This document shows, piece after piece, positions 18,706 through 27,431 of a stretch of DNA of 64,000 nt (positions within the stretch are counted from its first letter, which is position 1; every line of letters begins with the position of its first letter). A program made the translations under genes and the position numbers. The notes under the pieces are model-generated. The model was not told where the DNA came from and ran no database searches. It was given only the letters and a program-made list of their open reading frames with translations. Source of the stretch: Sphingobium sp. KCTC 72723 (GTDB lineage: Bacteria > Pseudomonadota > Alphaproteobacteria > Sphingomonadales > Sphingomonadaceae); assembly GCF_014280435.1 (NCBI RefSeq), contig NZ_CP060388.1, positions 3,876,001 to 3,940,000 on the forward strand, written 5' to 3'.

Positions 18706-19020
18706 TCAATCCATGTGGAACAGCAGGGGGAGCGGCCATTCCCTGGGCCGATTGTCCGGCTCGACTTCCATCAACGGCGCCATATGCGCCCACCAGCGCT
18801 GCATCACCGGATGATCGGGCAGGGTGTCGCGCTGATTCGCGTCGGCCAGCGTCAGCACCGCGAACAGGCTGAGCGTATCCTCGTCCAGAAAGATCGAATA
18901 GTTGGAGATGCCCGATTGGGTCAGAAGCGCCGACAATTCGGGCCAGATGGCATCATGACGCGCGCGATATTCGTCGACGACGCCGGGCTTCAACTGCATC
19001 TTGAAGGCGTGAATGGCCAC
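18706..19020 (-). CDS. rhaM: L-rhamnose mutarotase
   Basis: A 104-residue dimeric ferredoxin-like fold enzyme interconverting the alpha and beta anomers of L-rhamnose. The GTG at 19020 is chosen over upstream ATGs because a GGGGGGAG Shine-Dalgarno lies 6 bases before it and it gives exactly the family length. With that numbering the catalytic residues of the E. coli enzyme coincide: Tyr18, His22 and Trp76-Trp77 (MQRWWAHM). Its place in the polysaccharide operon shows that free rhamnose is an expected product of the hydrolases there. Confidence 0.95.
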   Translation of the reverse strand: MAIHAFKMQLKPGVVDEYRARHDAIWPELSALLTQSGISNYSIFLDEDTLSLFAVLTLADANQRDTLPDHPVMQRWWAHMAPLMEVEPDNRPREWPLPLLFHMD

Positions 19021-19092
19021 CCCGGCTCCCCCCTTATGAACCATATTATGGAACGCTTGACCTATATTTGGTAACATTGTCCCATATGTTCG
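19021..19092. promoter_or_regulatory. Intergenic spacer with operator-like words upstream of rhaM
   Basis: The 72-bp gap between GH28 and rhaM contains the hyphenated palindrome CCATATTATGG (19041-19051) and TGTCCCATATGTT (about 19079-19090). Both resemble words found in the other promoter regions of this locus. An internal promoter or operator for rhaM and the downstream genes is possible. Confidence 0.4.
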
Positions 19093-20610
19093 TCAACGCC
19101 ACAGCGGCGTGTTTCGCACGGAAATCGATTGCACATCTTCGATCATGAAGGGCGGGCGCTGGTCGGGGGTGCGGGTTTCCGCCGTGAAGCGGTCGATCGT
19201 CAGCCGATCCGCATGGCGCGCCCATAAAGCCCAGGCGGGCAGCACGCCGAACATGCTGGGTTCGGGGTAAGCGTCGGCCAGTTCGGCGGGCTGGCGCGCC
19301 GCGTCCGCCGCCGTGCCGCCGCCATCATAGGCCAGATGGATCGCGCGCAGCGTGACGTCGGTGATCGGATGGCCGGGCAGGCCCGCGATGGTCGCGGGGA
19401 AGCGATGGTCTATGCCGCGTGCGTCCATGTCGCTGATCATGACGTCACGGATCGCGCCGATGCCTGTGCCGTCCGGCCCGCGCCGCCGGTCGCCCAGCCG
19501 CAGGAAGATAGGCGCCGTGGTCACGTCGCGCATGGTCAGGCCGCGCGCGACGATATGTTCCATGACGCCACCATCGACCGTTTCCAGCGCCAGCCCCCGG
19601 CAGCGGGTGAAGCGGCAATCCTCGATACGGATGTTGCGATACCCGCCATTGCTTTCGGTGCCGAGTTTGATCCGGCCCGTCACCCGATCCTGATCGGGCG
19701 CAGTCTGCTGGCGGGTGGTGCGGGTGCCGTCGATCAGCGATCCCATGTCATAGCCCGACACGTCGCAGTCGCGGATCATTATGTCCTCCGCCGCGATGGC
19801 CGATCCCAGCGCGTGGCTGGATTTGACGACGATGCCATCGTCATTGGGGGAGTTCACCCGGCACCGTTCCACCACCACGTCGCGCACGCAGTCCAGGTCG
19901 ATGCCGTCGCGGTCGGTGTCGATCGTCAGCCCGTCGATGCGCAAGGCCCGCGTGCCGGTGGCGAGAATCGCGAAATGCCCGCCTTTCAATATGGTGAAGC
20001 CCGACAGGCGAATGTTGCGGCCATTTTTGAGCGCAATCGCCTTGTTGCCCAGCCCGTCCATGGCGCGCGCGTCCGGTTCCAACTGGTCGATCTGCGCCTG
20101 CGTCATGGCCCGCATCGACAAGGGGCGCTCACCTGCCTGCTTCTTCCAGCGCGCGCCTGGTCCGTCGCGGGTCAGGCCGATACCATGGATCATGCCGGGA
20201 CCGATGATCGCCACATCGGTCACATCGTCGCCCCAGATCAGGCTGTTGCGCCAATGGCTATGGCCGAAATCCTGATAGAGCTGGTCGATGCCACTTTCGG
20301 GCAGGTCGTAGCGCCCGGCATGGCGCGCGGGGTCCGCCGCTTCGATGACCGCACCTTGCGACAAGAGTAAGGTCACGCGGCTTTGCAGGCGGATCGAGAA
20401 GCACATATAACGCCCGCGCGGCAGGATGACGGTGCCGCCGCCTGCCAGCGATGCGGCGAGGATGGCAGCGTTGATCGCGCCGCTGTCGATCGTGACGCCA
20501 TCGCCGCGCGCACCATGATCGCGCACATCGAAACGCCGCGCCGCATGGGCGGAGAAGGGGAGCGCGAGGGCTGCAAGCCCCAGCGTCAGGTCGCGGCGCG
20601 TCATGTCCAT
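19093..20610 (-). CDS. GH28 polygalacturonase-like glycoside hydrolase
   Basis: A 505-residue right-handed parallel beta-helix protein. The N-terminus has a twin-arginine-style signal (MTRRDLTLGLAALALPFSAHA), so periplasmic. The usual GH28 acidic motifs are recognisable: TDRDGIDLD (NTD-like), NDDGIVVKS (DD motif), SSHALGS in place of GHG, and RIKLGTESNG (RIK). It would hydrolyse galacturonosyl or rhamnogalacturonan linkages; the degenerate GHG motif argues for an exo- or rhamnogalacturonan-type specificity. It begins 18 bases after the CE12 gene stops. Confidence 0.85.
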   Translation of the reverse strand: MDMTRRDLTLGLAALALPFSAHAARRFDVRDHGARGDGVTIDSGAINAAILAASLAGGGTVILPRGRYMCFSIRLQSRVTLLLSQGAVIEAADPARHAGRYDLPESGIDQLYQDFGHSHWRNSLIWGDDVTDVAIIGPGMIHGIGLTRDGPGARWKKQAGERPLSMRAMTQAQIDQLEPDARAMDGLGNKAIALKNGRNIRLSGFTILKGGHFAILATGTRALRIDGLTIDTDRDGIDLDCVRDVVVERCRVNSPNDDGIVVKSSHALGSAIAAEDIMIRDCDVSGYDMGSLIDGTRTTRQQTAPDQDRVTGRIKLGTESNGGYRNIRIEDCRFTRCRGLALETVDGGVMEHIVARGLTMRDVTTAPIFLRLGDRRRGPDGTGIGAIRDVMISDMDARGIDHRFPATIAGLPGHPITDVTLRAIHLAYDGGGTAADAARQPAELADAYPEPSMFGVLPAWALWARHADRLTIDRFTAETRTPDQRPPFMIEDVQSISVRNTPLWR

Positions 20611-20636
20611 ATCAGTTTCTGCCCCATATCAGTTTC
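20607..20636. repeat. 17-bp-period direct repeat at the CE12/GH28 junction
   Basis: CCATATCAGTTTC occurs at 20607-20619 and 20624-20636. The copies span the stop codon of the acetylesterase and the start codon of GH28, so the GH28 ribosome-binding region arose by a short duplication. Both copies begin with the CCATAT word found in nearby operator candidates. Confidence 0.7.
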
Positions 20637-21840
20637 CTAGGGGTCGCTGATCGCTGTGGATCAGGCTGGGGACGATGGCGGCCTGCGCGGCGGTTGGCGG
20701 GCGGTGGGGCATGAAGGGTGGCGCGGTCACATGCGGGGCCAGCGCGGATATGGTGTCGCGGATGCGCTGCGCCACCGCATTTGCCAGCAGCCATGCGCCG
20801 TAATTATTGTGATGCGTCTTGTCCCGGCCGCCATCGTTGAAGGCGCTTGGCGCGATAGCCGGTCCCAGCGCTTCATAGATTGTCCGGCTGTCGGCATTAA
20901 GGTCGATCAGCGGCACGGCTTCGTCGGCCGCCAGCTTGCGCACCGCCGCTGCATAATCGCCCACCGTATCGACAATCCGCCCGTGCGCATAGAAATTGCG
21001 CCGTTCGGGCGATGTCACCAGCACCGGATGCGCGCCGCGCCGCCGCGCCTCGGCGATATAGGCGCGCAGATAAGCGGGATAGGTCGTGTCGGGCGCGACA
21101 TAGGTCTGCGGCCATTGCTGCTTCTGGTCGTTATGGCCGAACTGGATGAACAGCCAGTCGCCCGGCTTCATCGCGCCCAGCAGCTTGTCGAAGCGCAGCC
21201 CGGTGAGGAAGGATTTGAGCGTTTCGCCCGATTTGGCATGGTTGGCGACGGTGATGCCATCGTCCAGCAGCGCGGGCAGCATCTGCCCCCAACTGGCCGC
21301 CGGTTCGGCATATTGGTCGGTCACGGTGGAATCGCCCGCCAGAAAGAGGGTCGGGGCGTCGTCGGCGGGTTCCACCTGAATGGAACGAACGGCGGGCCGG
21401 CCCAGAAACTCCAGCGTCAGCTTGTCGTCCCAGCTATATTCGCGGGCATCGCGCGCGTCGATCCGCACCCGGTCGCCACCCGGCGCAGTGGCAGGCGGGG
21501 GCGTCAGCGCCGGGGTGCGGACATCGACCAGAAAGCGGCGCTCGACGCTTTGCCCTTTGTGCGTGGCGACATTGCGCAGCATCAGGCGGCGGGCTTCGGC
21601 CTTGACCGTAGTGTTGCCTGCCCGCTTTGCATCGCCCAGCTGCACGGTCACGCGATAACGGCCTTCGGGCAGGGCAATGGAATAGAGGAAGCCTGCGTCG
21701 CTGCTGCCCGGTTCCATCCCATGGCCGCCCTGTTCATAGGGCTGGGTACGGTCGGGCGATCCGGGCGACAGGTCGATCGTCTGCGCACCCGATGGGGCAG
21801 CGGCGGACAGCATCAGGGCGATGATGGCGCTGGACGGCAT
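20629..21840 (-). CDS. Rhamnogalacturonan acetylesterase with N-terminal beta-sandwich (CE12-like)
   Basis: A 403-residue exported esterase, larger than the one at 156-953. A signal peptide (1-20, ending SGAQ) is followed by a galactose-binding-like beta domain (about 21-155, GRYRVTVQLGDAK). The SGNH domain then shows FLAGDST (Ser171), AKSGETLKSF, QFGHNDQ (233-239) and D340-KT-H343. It is the first gene of the long minus-strand operon and would deacetylate rhamnogalacturonan before GH28 and GH105 act. The ATG at 21840 is picked because it directly precedes a signal peptide; the frame is open much farther upstream. Confidence 0.88.
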   Translation of the reverse strand: MPSSAIIALMLSAAAPSGAQTIDLSPGSPDRTQPYEQGGHGMEPGSSDAGFLYSIALPEGRYRVTVQLGDAKRAGNTTVKAEARRLMLRNVATHKGQSVERRFLVDVRTPALTPPPATAPGGDRVRIDARDAREYSWDDKLTLEFLGRPAVRSIQVEPADDAPTLFLAGDSTVTDQYAEPAASWGQMLPALLDDGITVANHAKSGETLKSFLTGLRFDKLLGAMKPGDWLFIQFGHNDQKQQWPQTYVAPDTTYPAYLRAYIAEARRRGAHPVLVTSPERRNFYAHGRIVDTVGDYAAAVRKLAADEAVPLIDLNADSRTIYEALGPAIAPSAFNDGGRDKTHHNNYGAWLLANAVAQRIRDTISALAPHVTAPPFMPHRPPTAAQAAIVPSLIHSDQRPLGN

Positions 21841-22083
21841 GATCGGGCAATCCGCAGCAAGAGACAAAGAGAAGGGGAGCGCCCCGGAAGCCGTGACGCT
21901 CCCCCCAAATATCCAACGCCCGTGCAGAGGCGTGTCGGATATAATCCCGTTAAATAGCCATATGATCCATATATCGGGATCATATGGCGCGTCAATCGCT
22001 TTTCCTCTTCCGCCCCGCATGATTTTGAACCATATATAAGGACGCAGTTGCACCATATAGAACGGGCCTGTGGGGAGAATGGG
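21841..22083. promoter_or_regulatory. Divergent promoter region with 11-bp-arm palindrome
   Basis: The only spacer between the long minus-strand operon and the plus-strand lyase. A perfect inverted repeat, CCATATGATCC (21958-21968) and GGATCATATGG (21977-21987), is centred in it with an 8-base spacer. AT-rich CCATATA words repeat at about 22030 and 22053, close to the lyase start. It is the likely operator region for both transcripts. Confidence 0.65.
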
Positions 22084-23382
22084 ATGATGGGGATGCGCAC
22101 GGCCGTGGCGATGCTGATCGCGCTGTGCATGGCCGCCCCTGTCGTATCGGCGCAAATGGCGACTGCCCCGCAAAGCTGGATCGACGCCACAACCGGCCAC
22201 CGCATCGTGCGGATCAGCACGCAGCCGGGCAGCCTGTCGCTCTATTTCCACCAGAACAGCTATACGCCGCAGGGCGACGCGATGGTGATGACGACGCCCG
22301 ACGGCATCGCGCGGGTGCGGCTGTCCGATTGGCGCGTGACGCCGCTGGTGCGCCGCGCGGACGCAAAGCTGCTGTTTGCGGGGCGAAGGACGCGCACAGC
22401 CTATTATAGCGTGCCGTGGGGCAAGGGCAGCGCGATCCATGCCGTCGATATCGACACCGGGCGCACCCGGCGCATCGCGCGGATCGACAGCGGGGCGATC
22501 GGTGCGATCAACAGCGACGAAACGCTGCTGCTGGGACAATGGGCGCAATCCGCGCCGCCGCTGCAACCGGGCGGGGAGGGCGCGCGTCCGGGTGAAACTG
22601 CCTTTGCCGCGACCGGGGCAGACGGGCAGCCTTTATCCTATGCCGATGCCAAGGAAGTGCGGCTGAACCAGCGGCTGGAAGCGCGGATTCCGATGGAAAT
22701 CTTCACCATCGACATCCGCACCGGCGCGCGGCGGGTAGTAGTGGCGTCCACCGACTGGCTGAACCATGTCCAGTTTTCGCCGACTGACCCGACGCGCATC
22801 CTCTATTGCCATGAGGGGCCATGGCACCGGGTCGATCGCATCTGGACGATCCGCACCGATGGCAGCGACAAGCGGCTGGTTCACCAGCGGACGATGGCGA
22901 TGGAAATTGCGGGGCATGAGTTTTTCTCGGCCGACGGCAAATGGGTCTGGTATGATCTGCAAACGCCACGCGGCGAAATATTCTGGCTGGCCGGGCTGGA
23001 ACTGGCGACCGGCAAGCGCCGACAAATGGCAGTGCCGCGCGACCAATGGTCGGTCCACTATAGTCCCTCGCCCGATGGCGCGCATTTTTCCGGCGATGGC
23101 GGGGACGCGGAGATGGTCGCCCGCGCGCGGGACGGCAAATATCTCTACCGCTTCACCCCCCGGCCCATTCCCGATGTGGCGGGCATCCGCGCCGACAATG
23201 CCGATGCGCTGATTCAGCCATCGCGGCTGGAGGTGGAGAAGATCGTCGACCTGCGCGGCCATGATTACCGGCTGGAACCCAATGCCACCTTTACGCCCGA
23301 CGGCCGCTGGCTGCTGTTCCGGTCGAACATGGAGGGCGCGACGCATGTCTATGCGGCGGAGGTGAAACGAACAGACGATTAG
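22084..23382 (+). CDS. Oligogalacturonate lyase (PL22 family), exported
   Basis: A 432-residue beta-propeller protein of the oligogalacturonide lyase family, which cleaves unsaturated or saturated digalacturonate to 5-keto-4-deoxyuronate. Family landmarks visible are SLYFHQNSYTPQGDAM near the N-terminus, LNHVQFSPTDPTRILYCHEG, RIWTIRTDGS and GHEFFSADGKWVWYDLQ. Unlike the cytoplasmic enterobacterial enzyme it begins with a clear signal peptide (ending VVSAQ). GGGGAG 6 bases upstream supports ATG 22084. Divergent from the CE12 operon and 144 bp upstream of the TonB receptor. Confidence 0.88.
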   Translation: MMGMRTAVAMLIALCMAAPVVSAQMATAPQSWIDATTGHRIVRISTQPGSLSLYFHQNSYTPQGDAMVMTTPDGIARVRLSDWRVTPLVRRADAKLLFAGRRTRTAYYSVPWGKGSAIHAVDIDTGRTRRIARIDSGAIGAINSDETLLLGQWAQSAPPLQPGGEGARPGETAFAATGADGQPLSYADAKEVRLNQRLEARIPMEIFTIDIRTGARRVVVASTDWLNHVQFSPTDPTRILYCHEGPWHRVDRIWTIRTDGSDKRLVHQRTMAMEIAGHEFFSADGKWVWYDLQTPRGEIFWLAGLELATGKRRQMAVPRDQWSVHYSPSPDGAHFSGDGGDAEMVARARDGKYLYRFTPRPIPDVAGIRADNADALIQPSRLEVEKIVDLRGHDYRLEPNATFTPDGRWLLFRSNMEGATHVYAAEVKRTDD

Positions 23383-23526
23383 TCCCACAATATGGATCGT
23401 AAAATCACATGATGATTTTTCTGGCATTTGTCGGACAAGCGTTATAAGATGATACTTGAGTTCACATAGTGGGACATTTTGGGTGACAGCCAAGGGATTG
23501 GCGGCCCAGTGATAGGGGAGGATTAT
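23383..23526. promoter_or_regulatory. Promoter region of the TonB receptor with paired operator-like words
   Basis: TCCCACAATATGGA lies at 23383-23396, and its inverted relative TGTCCCACTATGTG reads on the minus strand at 23463-23476. They flank an AT-rich stretch that should contain the promoter. The same word appears in front of the IclR/rhmD pair and rhaM. Confidence 0.5.
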
Positions 23527-26472
23527 ATGTTGCATACCGCCACCCGTACCGCGTTCGCGCGCCGCAGTTCGGCCATCGCGATCGCCACGACCATGCTGGT
23601 CGCCGCACCTGCGATCGCCCAAAGCGCCGCAGATCAGCCCGCAGCCGATCAGTCCGAAGCCGCCGACATCGTCGTCACCGGCTTCCGCGCCTCGCTCAAC
23701 AGTGCGCTTGGCATGAAGCGCAACGAAGCGGCTGCGGTCGATTCGATCGTCGCCGAAGACATCGGCAAATTCCCCGACTCCAACCTGGCCGAATCGATGC
23801 AGCGCGTCCCCGGCGTGGCACTGGCGCGCGGCGATGGCGGCGAAGGCCGCAACATCTCCGTCCGTGGCCTTGGCGCAGGTTTCACCCGCGTCCGCATCAA
23901 CGGTATGGAAGGCACGGCGCAGACCGGCGGTTCCGACATTTACGGCGCGGGCAATAATGGCCGCAGCTTCGACTTCAACGTGTTCCCGACCGAGATTTTC
24001 TCGGCCCTGTCGGTGCGCAAGACGCCCTCGGCCGATATCGAGGAAGGATCGCTGGGCGCGACGGTCGATCTGACCGCGCCCAAGCCGTTCGATCAGAAGG
24101 ATGATTTCGTCCTCTCCATGACCGCGCGCGGTATTTACAACGAACTGTCCAAGAAGGTCGATCCGCGCGCATCGCTGCTGATTTCCAAGCAGTTTGGCGA
24201 CAGCGGCTTCGGCATATTGGGTTCGGTCGCCTATCAGAAGCGCAACATCCGCGAAGTGGGCTATTCGGCGGTCGATCTGCTGTCGGCCAACACCAATGGC
24301 GGCTTCTGTTCGCCGCTCGGCTTTGCGCCGCAAAACCCGGCGACCAACGTGGCCAAGGGTGCCGACGCGGCCAATTGTTCCACGGGCAATCCGCGCACCG
24401 GATCGGTCGCTGCCTACAATACGATCCAGGGCCTGCGCCGCGCCGACCTGCCCAACACGCCGGGCAGCGGCGCATTCCTGCCGCGTATCCCGCGCTACCT
24501 CAACAGCGAACAGGATCAGGAACGGATCGGCGGGTCGCTGACGCTGCAATTCCAGCCCGACGACCAGACCGACATTTCGGTAGACTTCCTCTATTCCCGT
24601 TTCGAAGTGACGCGCCGCGACAATTATATCGCCGCCATCTCCTTCGCCCGTTCGGCCGCCAATAATGGCCAGCCGATGACGTCGGTGCGCGACATCACGT
24701 TCGACGCCAACGGATCGCTGGTTCAGGGCGTGTTCGACGGCGTCGATGTCCGTTCCGAAGGGCTGGTCGACAATTTCGTCTCGACCTTCAAACAGACCAA
24801 CGTGAACTTCAAGCGGGTGCTGAACGACAGTCTGGAAGTCAGCGGCCTCGTCGGCTTCAACCGTTCGATCTGGGACGGCAAGAAGCGACTCCAGACGTTC
24901 ATGGACGCCATCGACACCGACAATTTCTCGATCGACTTCCGCGATGGCGGCACGACGCCGGTGCTGGGCTTTGGCGTGGACGTCAGTAACCCTGCCAGCT
25001 TCACCTACGCCCCCGGCCTTGCCGATGGCACGGTGCTGGGCGGCTTTAGCTATCAGGGCAAGCCTTCCAAGAACACGACCGACAATCTGACCGCCGAAGC
25101 GAACCTGAAATGGACGCTTAGCCCGGCCTTCTCGATCCGCACCGGCGGGCAATATCGGCGCAGCGACTTCCTCTCCACTTTCCTGCGTCCCTTTAATGCC
25201 GACACGGTTGTGCGCGCGCTGCCCGCCGGCACGACGCTGGCCAGCATCACGCGCAACATCAGCGGCGTGGACAAACTGTGGGGCAATGGCGCGCCTGCCA
25301 GCTGGGCCGCGATCGACCCGGACAAATGGGCCAGCACCTTCGGCTTCGATTCGGTGCGCTATTGCGGCGTCGAATGTGGCGGCGGCCGCAGCCGGGTGCG
25401 CGAAGAAGTCACCAGCGGTTATGTGATGGCCAATTTCGACCTGGAGGACGCGATCGGCTTTGGCGTGCGCGGCGATGCGGGCGTGCGCTACGTCAAGACC
25501 GAAATGACGTCGTCGGGCTATGTCGCGGTGGCGCTGGCCAGTTCGCCTACCGGCCTGACCGGCCAGTTCGGTTCGGCCACAAACAATTATGACGACTGGC
25601 TGCCGTCCGCCAACATCGTGGTGGAACCGGTGCAGAACCTGCTGATCCGCTTTTCAGGTGCCAAAGTTCTGGCCCGTCCTGAACTCGGCCTGTTGACCCC
25701 CACCAGCGGCGTCAACCCGGTCACGCGCGTCGGCAACGTCAACAACCCGTTCCTGGACCCGATCCGCGCGACCACCTTCGACGTTGGCGTGGAATGGTAT
25801 TTCCGCCCCGGATCGCTGCTCTCGGCTGCCTTCTTCTACAAGGATATCAAGAGCTTCGTTCAGAATGTGAACAGCCAGGTTCCATTTAGCGAGCTGGGCC
25901 TGCCCAACGCGCTGCTGGAAAACAGCAATACTCTGCCGTCCGAACTGTTCACTGTGTCGCAACCGTTCAACACGCCGGGCGGCCCGCTCAAGGGCTTCGA
26001 ACTGAATGCGCAGATCCCTTTCACATTCTTCGACGGGTTCATCAGCAATTTCGGCCTGCTCGCCAACTTTACGCAGGTGACGTCGAAGATCGAATATATC
26101 CTCGCCAGCGTCGGCGGCGTGCCGACCGTGACGACCACGGCGGACCTTGTCGGCCTGTCGAAGCGGACGGCATCGGGCACGCTCTATTATGAGGATGAAA
26201 AGTTCAGCATCCGCACCACCGGCAATTTCCGCGACAAGTTCATTCGCGGCATCCCCGCTTCGCCGGGCAGCGATCTGGTCGGCAATGCCAAGACATTTTA
26301 CATGGATGCCTCGGCTTCGCTCAACGTGACGGATCGCCTCAAGATCATCGTCGAGGCGCAGAACCTGACCGATGAACAGAACCGCCTCTATACCGACAGC
26401 AACCGTCAGGACACGCTGTTCGAAACCCGGATCGGCCGCACCTTCACCTTTGGCGTGACCTACCGGATGTAA
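23527..26472 (+). CDS. TonB-dependent outer-membrane receptor
   Basis: A 981-residue receptor. Signal peptide about 1-32 (ending PAIAQ), TonB-box-like DIVVTGFRAS, a plug domain (about 55-190) with DSNLAESMQRVPGVALARG and ISVRGLGAGF, then a 22-strand barrel ending in an aromatic-rich C-terminal strand (FTFGVTYRM). It belongs to the large sphingomonad/Caulobacter receptor type with FPDSNLAE and the SLGATVDL element. Between the pectin lyase and an IclR regulator, it is likely the importer of oligogalacturonate or rhamnogalacturonan oligosaccharides. GGGGAGG lies 6 bases before ATG 23527. Confidence 0.92.
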   Translation: MLHTATRTAFARRSSAIAIATTMLVAAPAIAQSAADQPAADQSEAADIVVTGFRASLNSALGMKRNEAAAVDSIVAEDIGKFPDSNLAESMQRVPGVALARGDGGEGRNISVRGLGAGFTRVRINGMEGTAQTGGSDIYGAGNNGRSFDFNVFPTEIFSALSVRKTPSADIEEGSLGATVDLTAPKPFDQKDDFVLSMTARGIYNELSKKVDPRASLLISKQFGDSGFGILGSVAYQKRNIREVGYSAVDLLSANTNGGFCSPLGFAPQNPATNVAKGADAANCSTGNPRTGSVAAYNTIQGLRRADLPNTPGSGAFLPRIPRYLNSEQDQERIGGSLTLQFQPDDQTDISVDFLYSRFEVTRRDNYIAAISFARSAANNGQPMTSVRDITFDANGSLVQGVFDGVDVRSEGLVDNFVSTFKQTNVNFKRVLNDSLEVSGLVGFNRSIWDGKKRLQTFMDAIDTDNFSIDFRDGGTTPVLGFGVDVSNPASFTYAPGLADGTVLGGFSYQGKPSKNTTDNLTAEANLKWTLSPAFSIRTGGQYRRSDFLSTFLRPFNADTVVRALPAGTTLASITRNISGVDKLWGNGAPASWAAIDPDKWASTFGFDSVRYCGVECGGGRSRVREEVTSGYVMANFDLEDAIGFGVRGDAGVRYVKTEMTSSGYVAVALASSPTGLTGQFGSATNNYDDWLPSANIVVEPVQNLLIRFSGAKVLARPELGLLTPTSGVNPVTRVGNVNNPFLDPIRATTFDVGVEWYFRPGSLLSAAFFYKDIKSFVQNVNSQVPFSELGLPNALLENSNTLPSELFTVSQPFNTPGGPLKGFELNAQIPFTFFDGFISNFGLLANFTQVTSKIEYILASVGGVPTVTTTADLVGLSKRTASGTLYYEDEKFSIRTTGNFRDKFIRGIPASPGSDLVGNAKTFYMDASASLNVTDRLKIIVEAQNLTDEQNRLYTDSNRQDTLFETRIGRTFTFGVTYRM

Positions 26473-26492
26473 TTTCCCTCTCCCCCAAACTA

Positions 26493-26530
26493 AAGGGCGC
26501 GGCCACTGCGGTGACTGCGCCCTTATTGTT
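26493..26530. terminator. Terminator-like hairpin between receptor and IclR genes
   Basis: AAGGGCGC (26493-26500) pairs with GCGCCCTT (26517-26524), followed by ATTGTTTC on the plus strand. It lies between the convergent ends of the TonB receptor and the second IclR gene, so it may serve both. Confidence 0.65.
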
Positions 26531-26550
26531 TCTGTGGTCGCGGGGACGGT

Positions 26551-27330
26551 TCAGCGTGGCCCGCTATAGCCCACCGCCGCGCTGATCAGTTCGGCCGACC
26601 GCATCACCTGTTCGGCCAGCGACGGGCGCAGGTCGTCGGTCAGATAATGGGCGGCACTGGCGATGGAGATGGCGATGGCGATCTGCCCCTTGGCGTCGCG
26701 GATCGGCGTGGCGATCGACCGCACGCCATCGCCCAGATCGCTGTCGTGCAACACTTCGCCGCGCGCCTTGTGACCCTGCATTTCCGTGACGAAGGCATCG
26801 ACCTGCCGGGCCGTGGCCTTGCCGCCATGCGCCTGCGCATAAAGTTGCGCCCATGTCGCTTCGGCTTCGTCCAGCAGCAGCGCCTTGCCCAGGCCGGTTT
26901 CGGCGATCGGGCGGCGGTCGCCCGGCGCGGTTGCCACGCGCAGCCGCTGCGTCCCGGTCACCCGGTCGAGATGGCGGGAAAAATCGCCTTCGCGCTTGCC
27001 CACGAACACGCAAAATCCGGTGCGTTCGGACAGCAATTCCATGAAGGGGCGCGCAACGCGAACATAGTCGATCTGCTCGGTCGCCAGCACGCCCAGTTGC
27101 AGCAGCTTGGGACCAAGGGCAAAACCGTCGCGCGTCACGGTCAGATAGTTGCGCGACTTCAATGCCTGCACCAGCCGGTGCGCGGTCGTCTTGCTCATGC
27201 CCAGTTTGCGGGCCAGGTCAGCGGCGCGGATCGGCCCGTCGATCACTTCGTCCATGATGTCGAGCGCGCGCATCAGCGTCTGCGTCCCCTTGACGGTCTG
27301 TTCCGCTTTTTCGTCGCTGTCCTGCATCAT
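26551..27330 (-). CDS. Second IclR-family transcriptional regulator
   Basis: A 259-residue paralogue of the regulator at 1978-2817. The winged HTH (about 20-75) carries GMSKTTAHRLVQAL, and the sensor domain has the matching GLGKALL and ISIASAAHYL segments. Shared architecture, including the QTLMRALDIMDEVIDGPI linker, indicates an old duplication. It converges on the TonB receptor and is the best candidate for control of that receptor and the lyase, but no own operator could be assigned. Confidence 0.9.
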   Translation of the reverse strand: MMQDSDEKAEQTVKGTQTLMRALDIMDEVIDGPIRAADLARKLGMSKTTAHRLVQALKSRNYLTVTRDGFALGPKLLQLGVLATEQIDYVRVARPFMELLSERTGFCVFVGKREGDFSRHLDRVTGTQRLRVATAPGDRRPIAETGLGKALLLDEAEATWAQLYAQAHGGKATARQVDAFVTEMQGHKARGEVLHDSDLGDGVRSIATPIRDAKGQIAIAISIASAAHYLTDDLRPSLAEQVMRSAELISAAVGYSGPR

Positions 27331-27431
27331 CTTCTACCCGACAGGCATCCCATCATGTGGATGCGTTCCATATAGAGGAAGCATATCGGCCAATCGGGAT
27401 GGATTGTCAGCTATTTTGTTGCTCGATCAAG

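Noticed and set aside
21841..22566. Long N-terminal extension of the CE12-like esterase frame
   Set aside because: The extension overlaps the divergent lyase and the promoter palindrome, while a proper signal peptide begins at 21840.
22633..25152. An 839-codon minus-strand open frame opposite the PL22 and TonB receptor genes
   Set aside because: It is antisense to two well-recognised genes and has an Arg/His/Ala-rich composition typical of a GC-rich shadow frame, without any domain.
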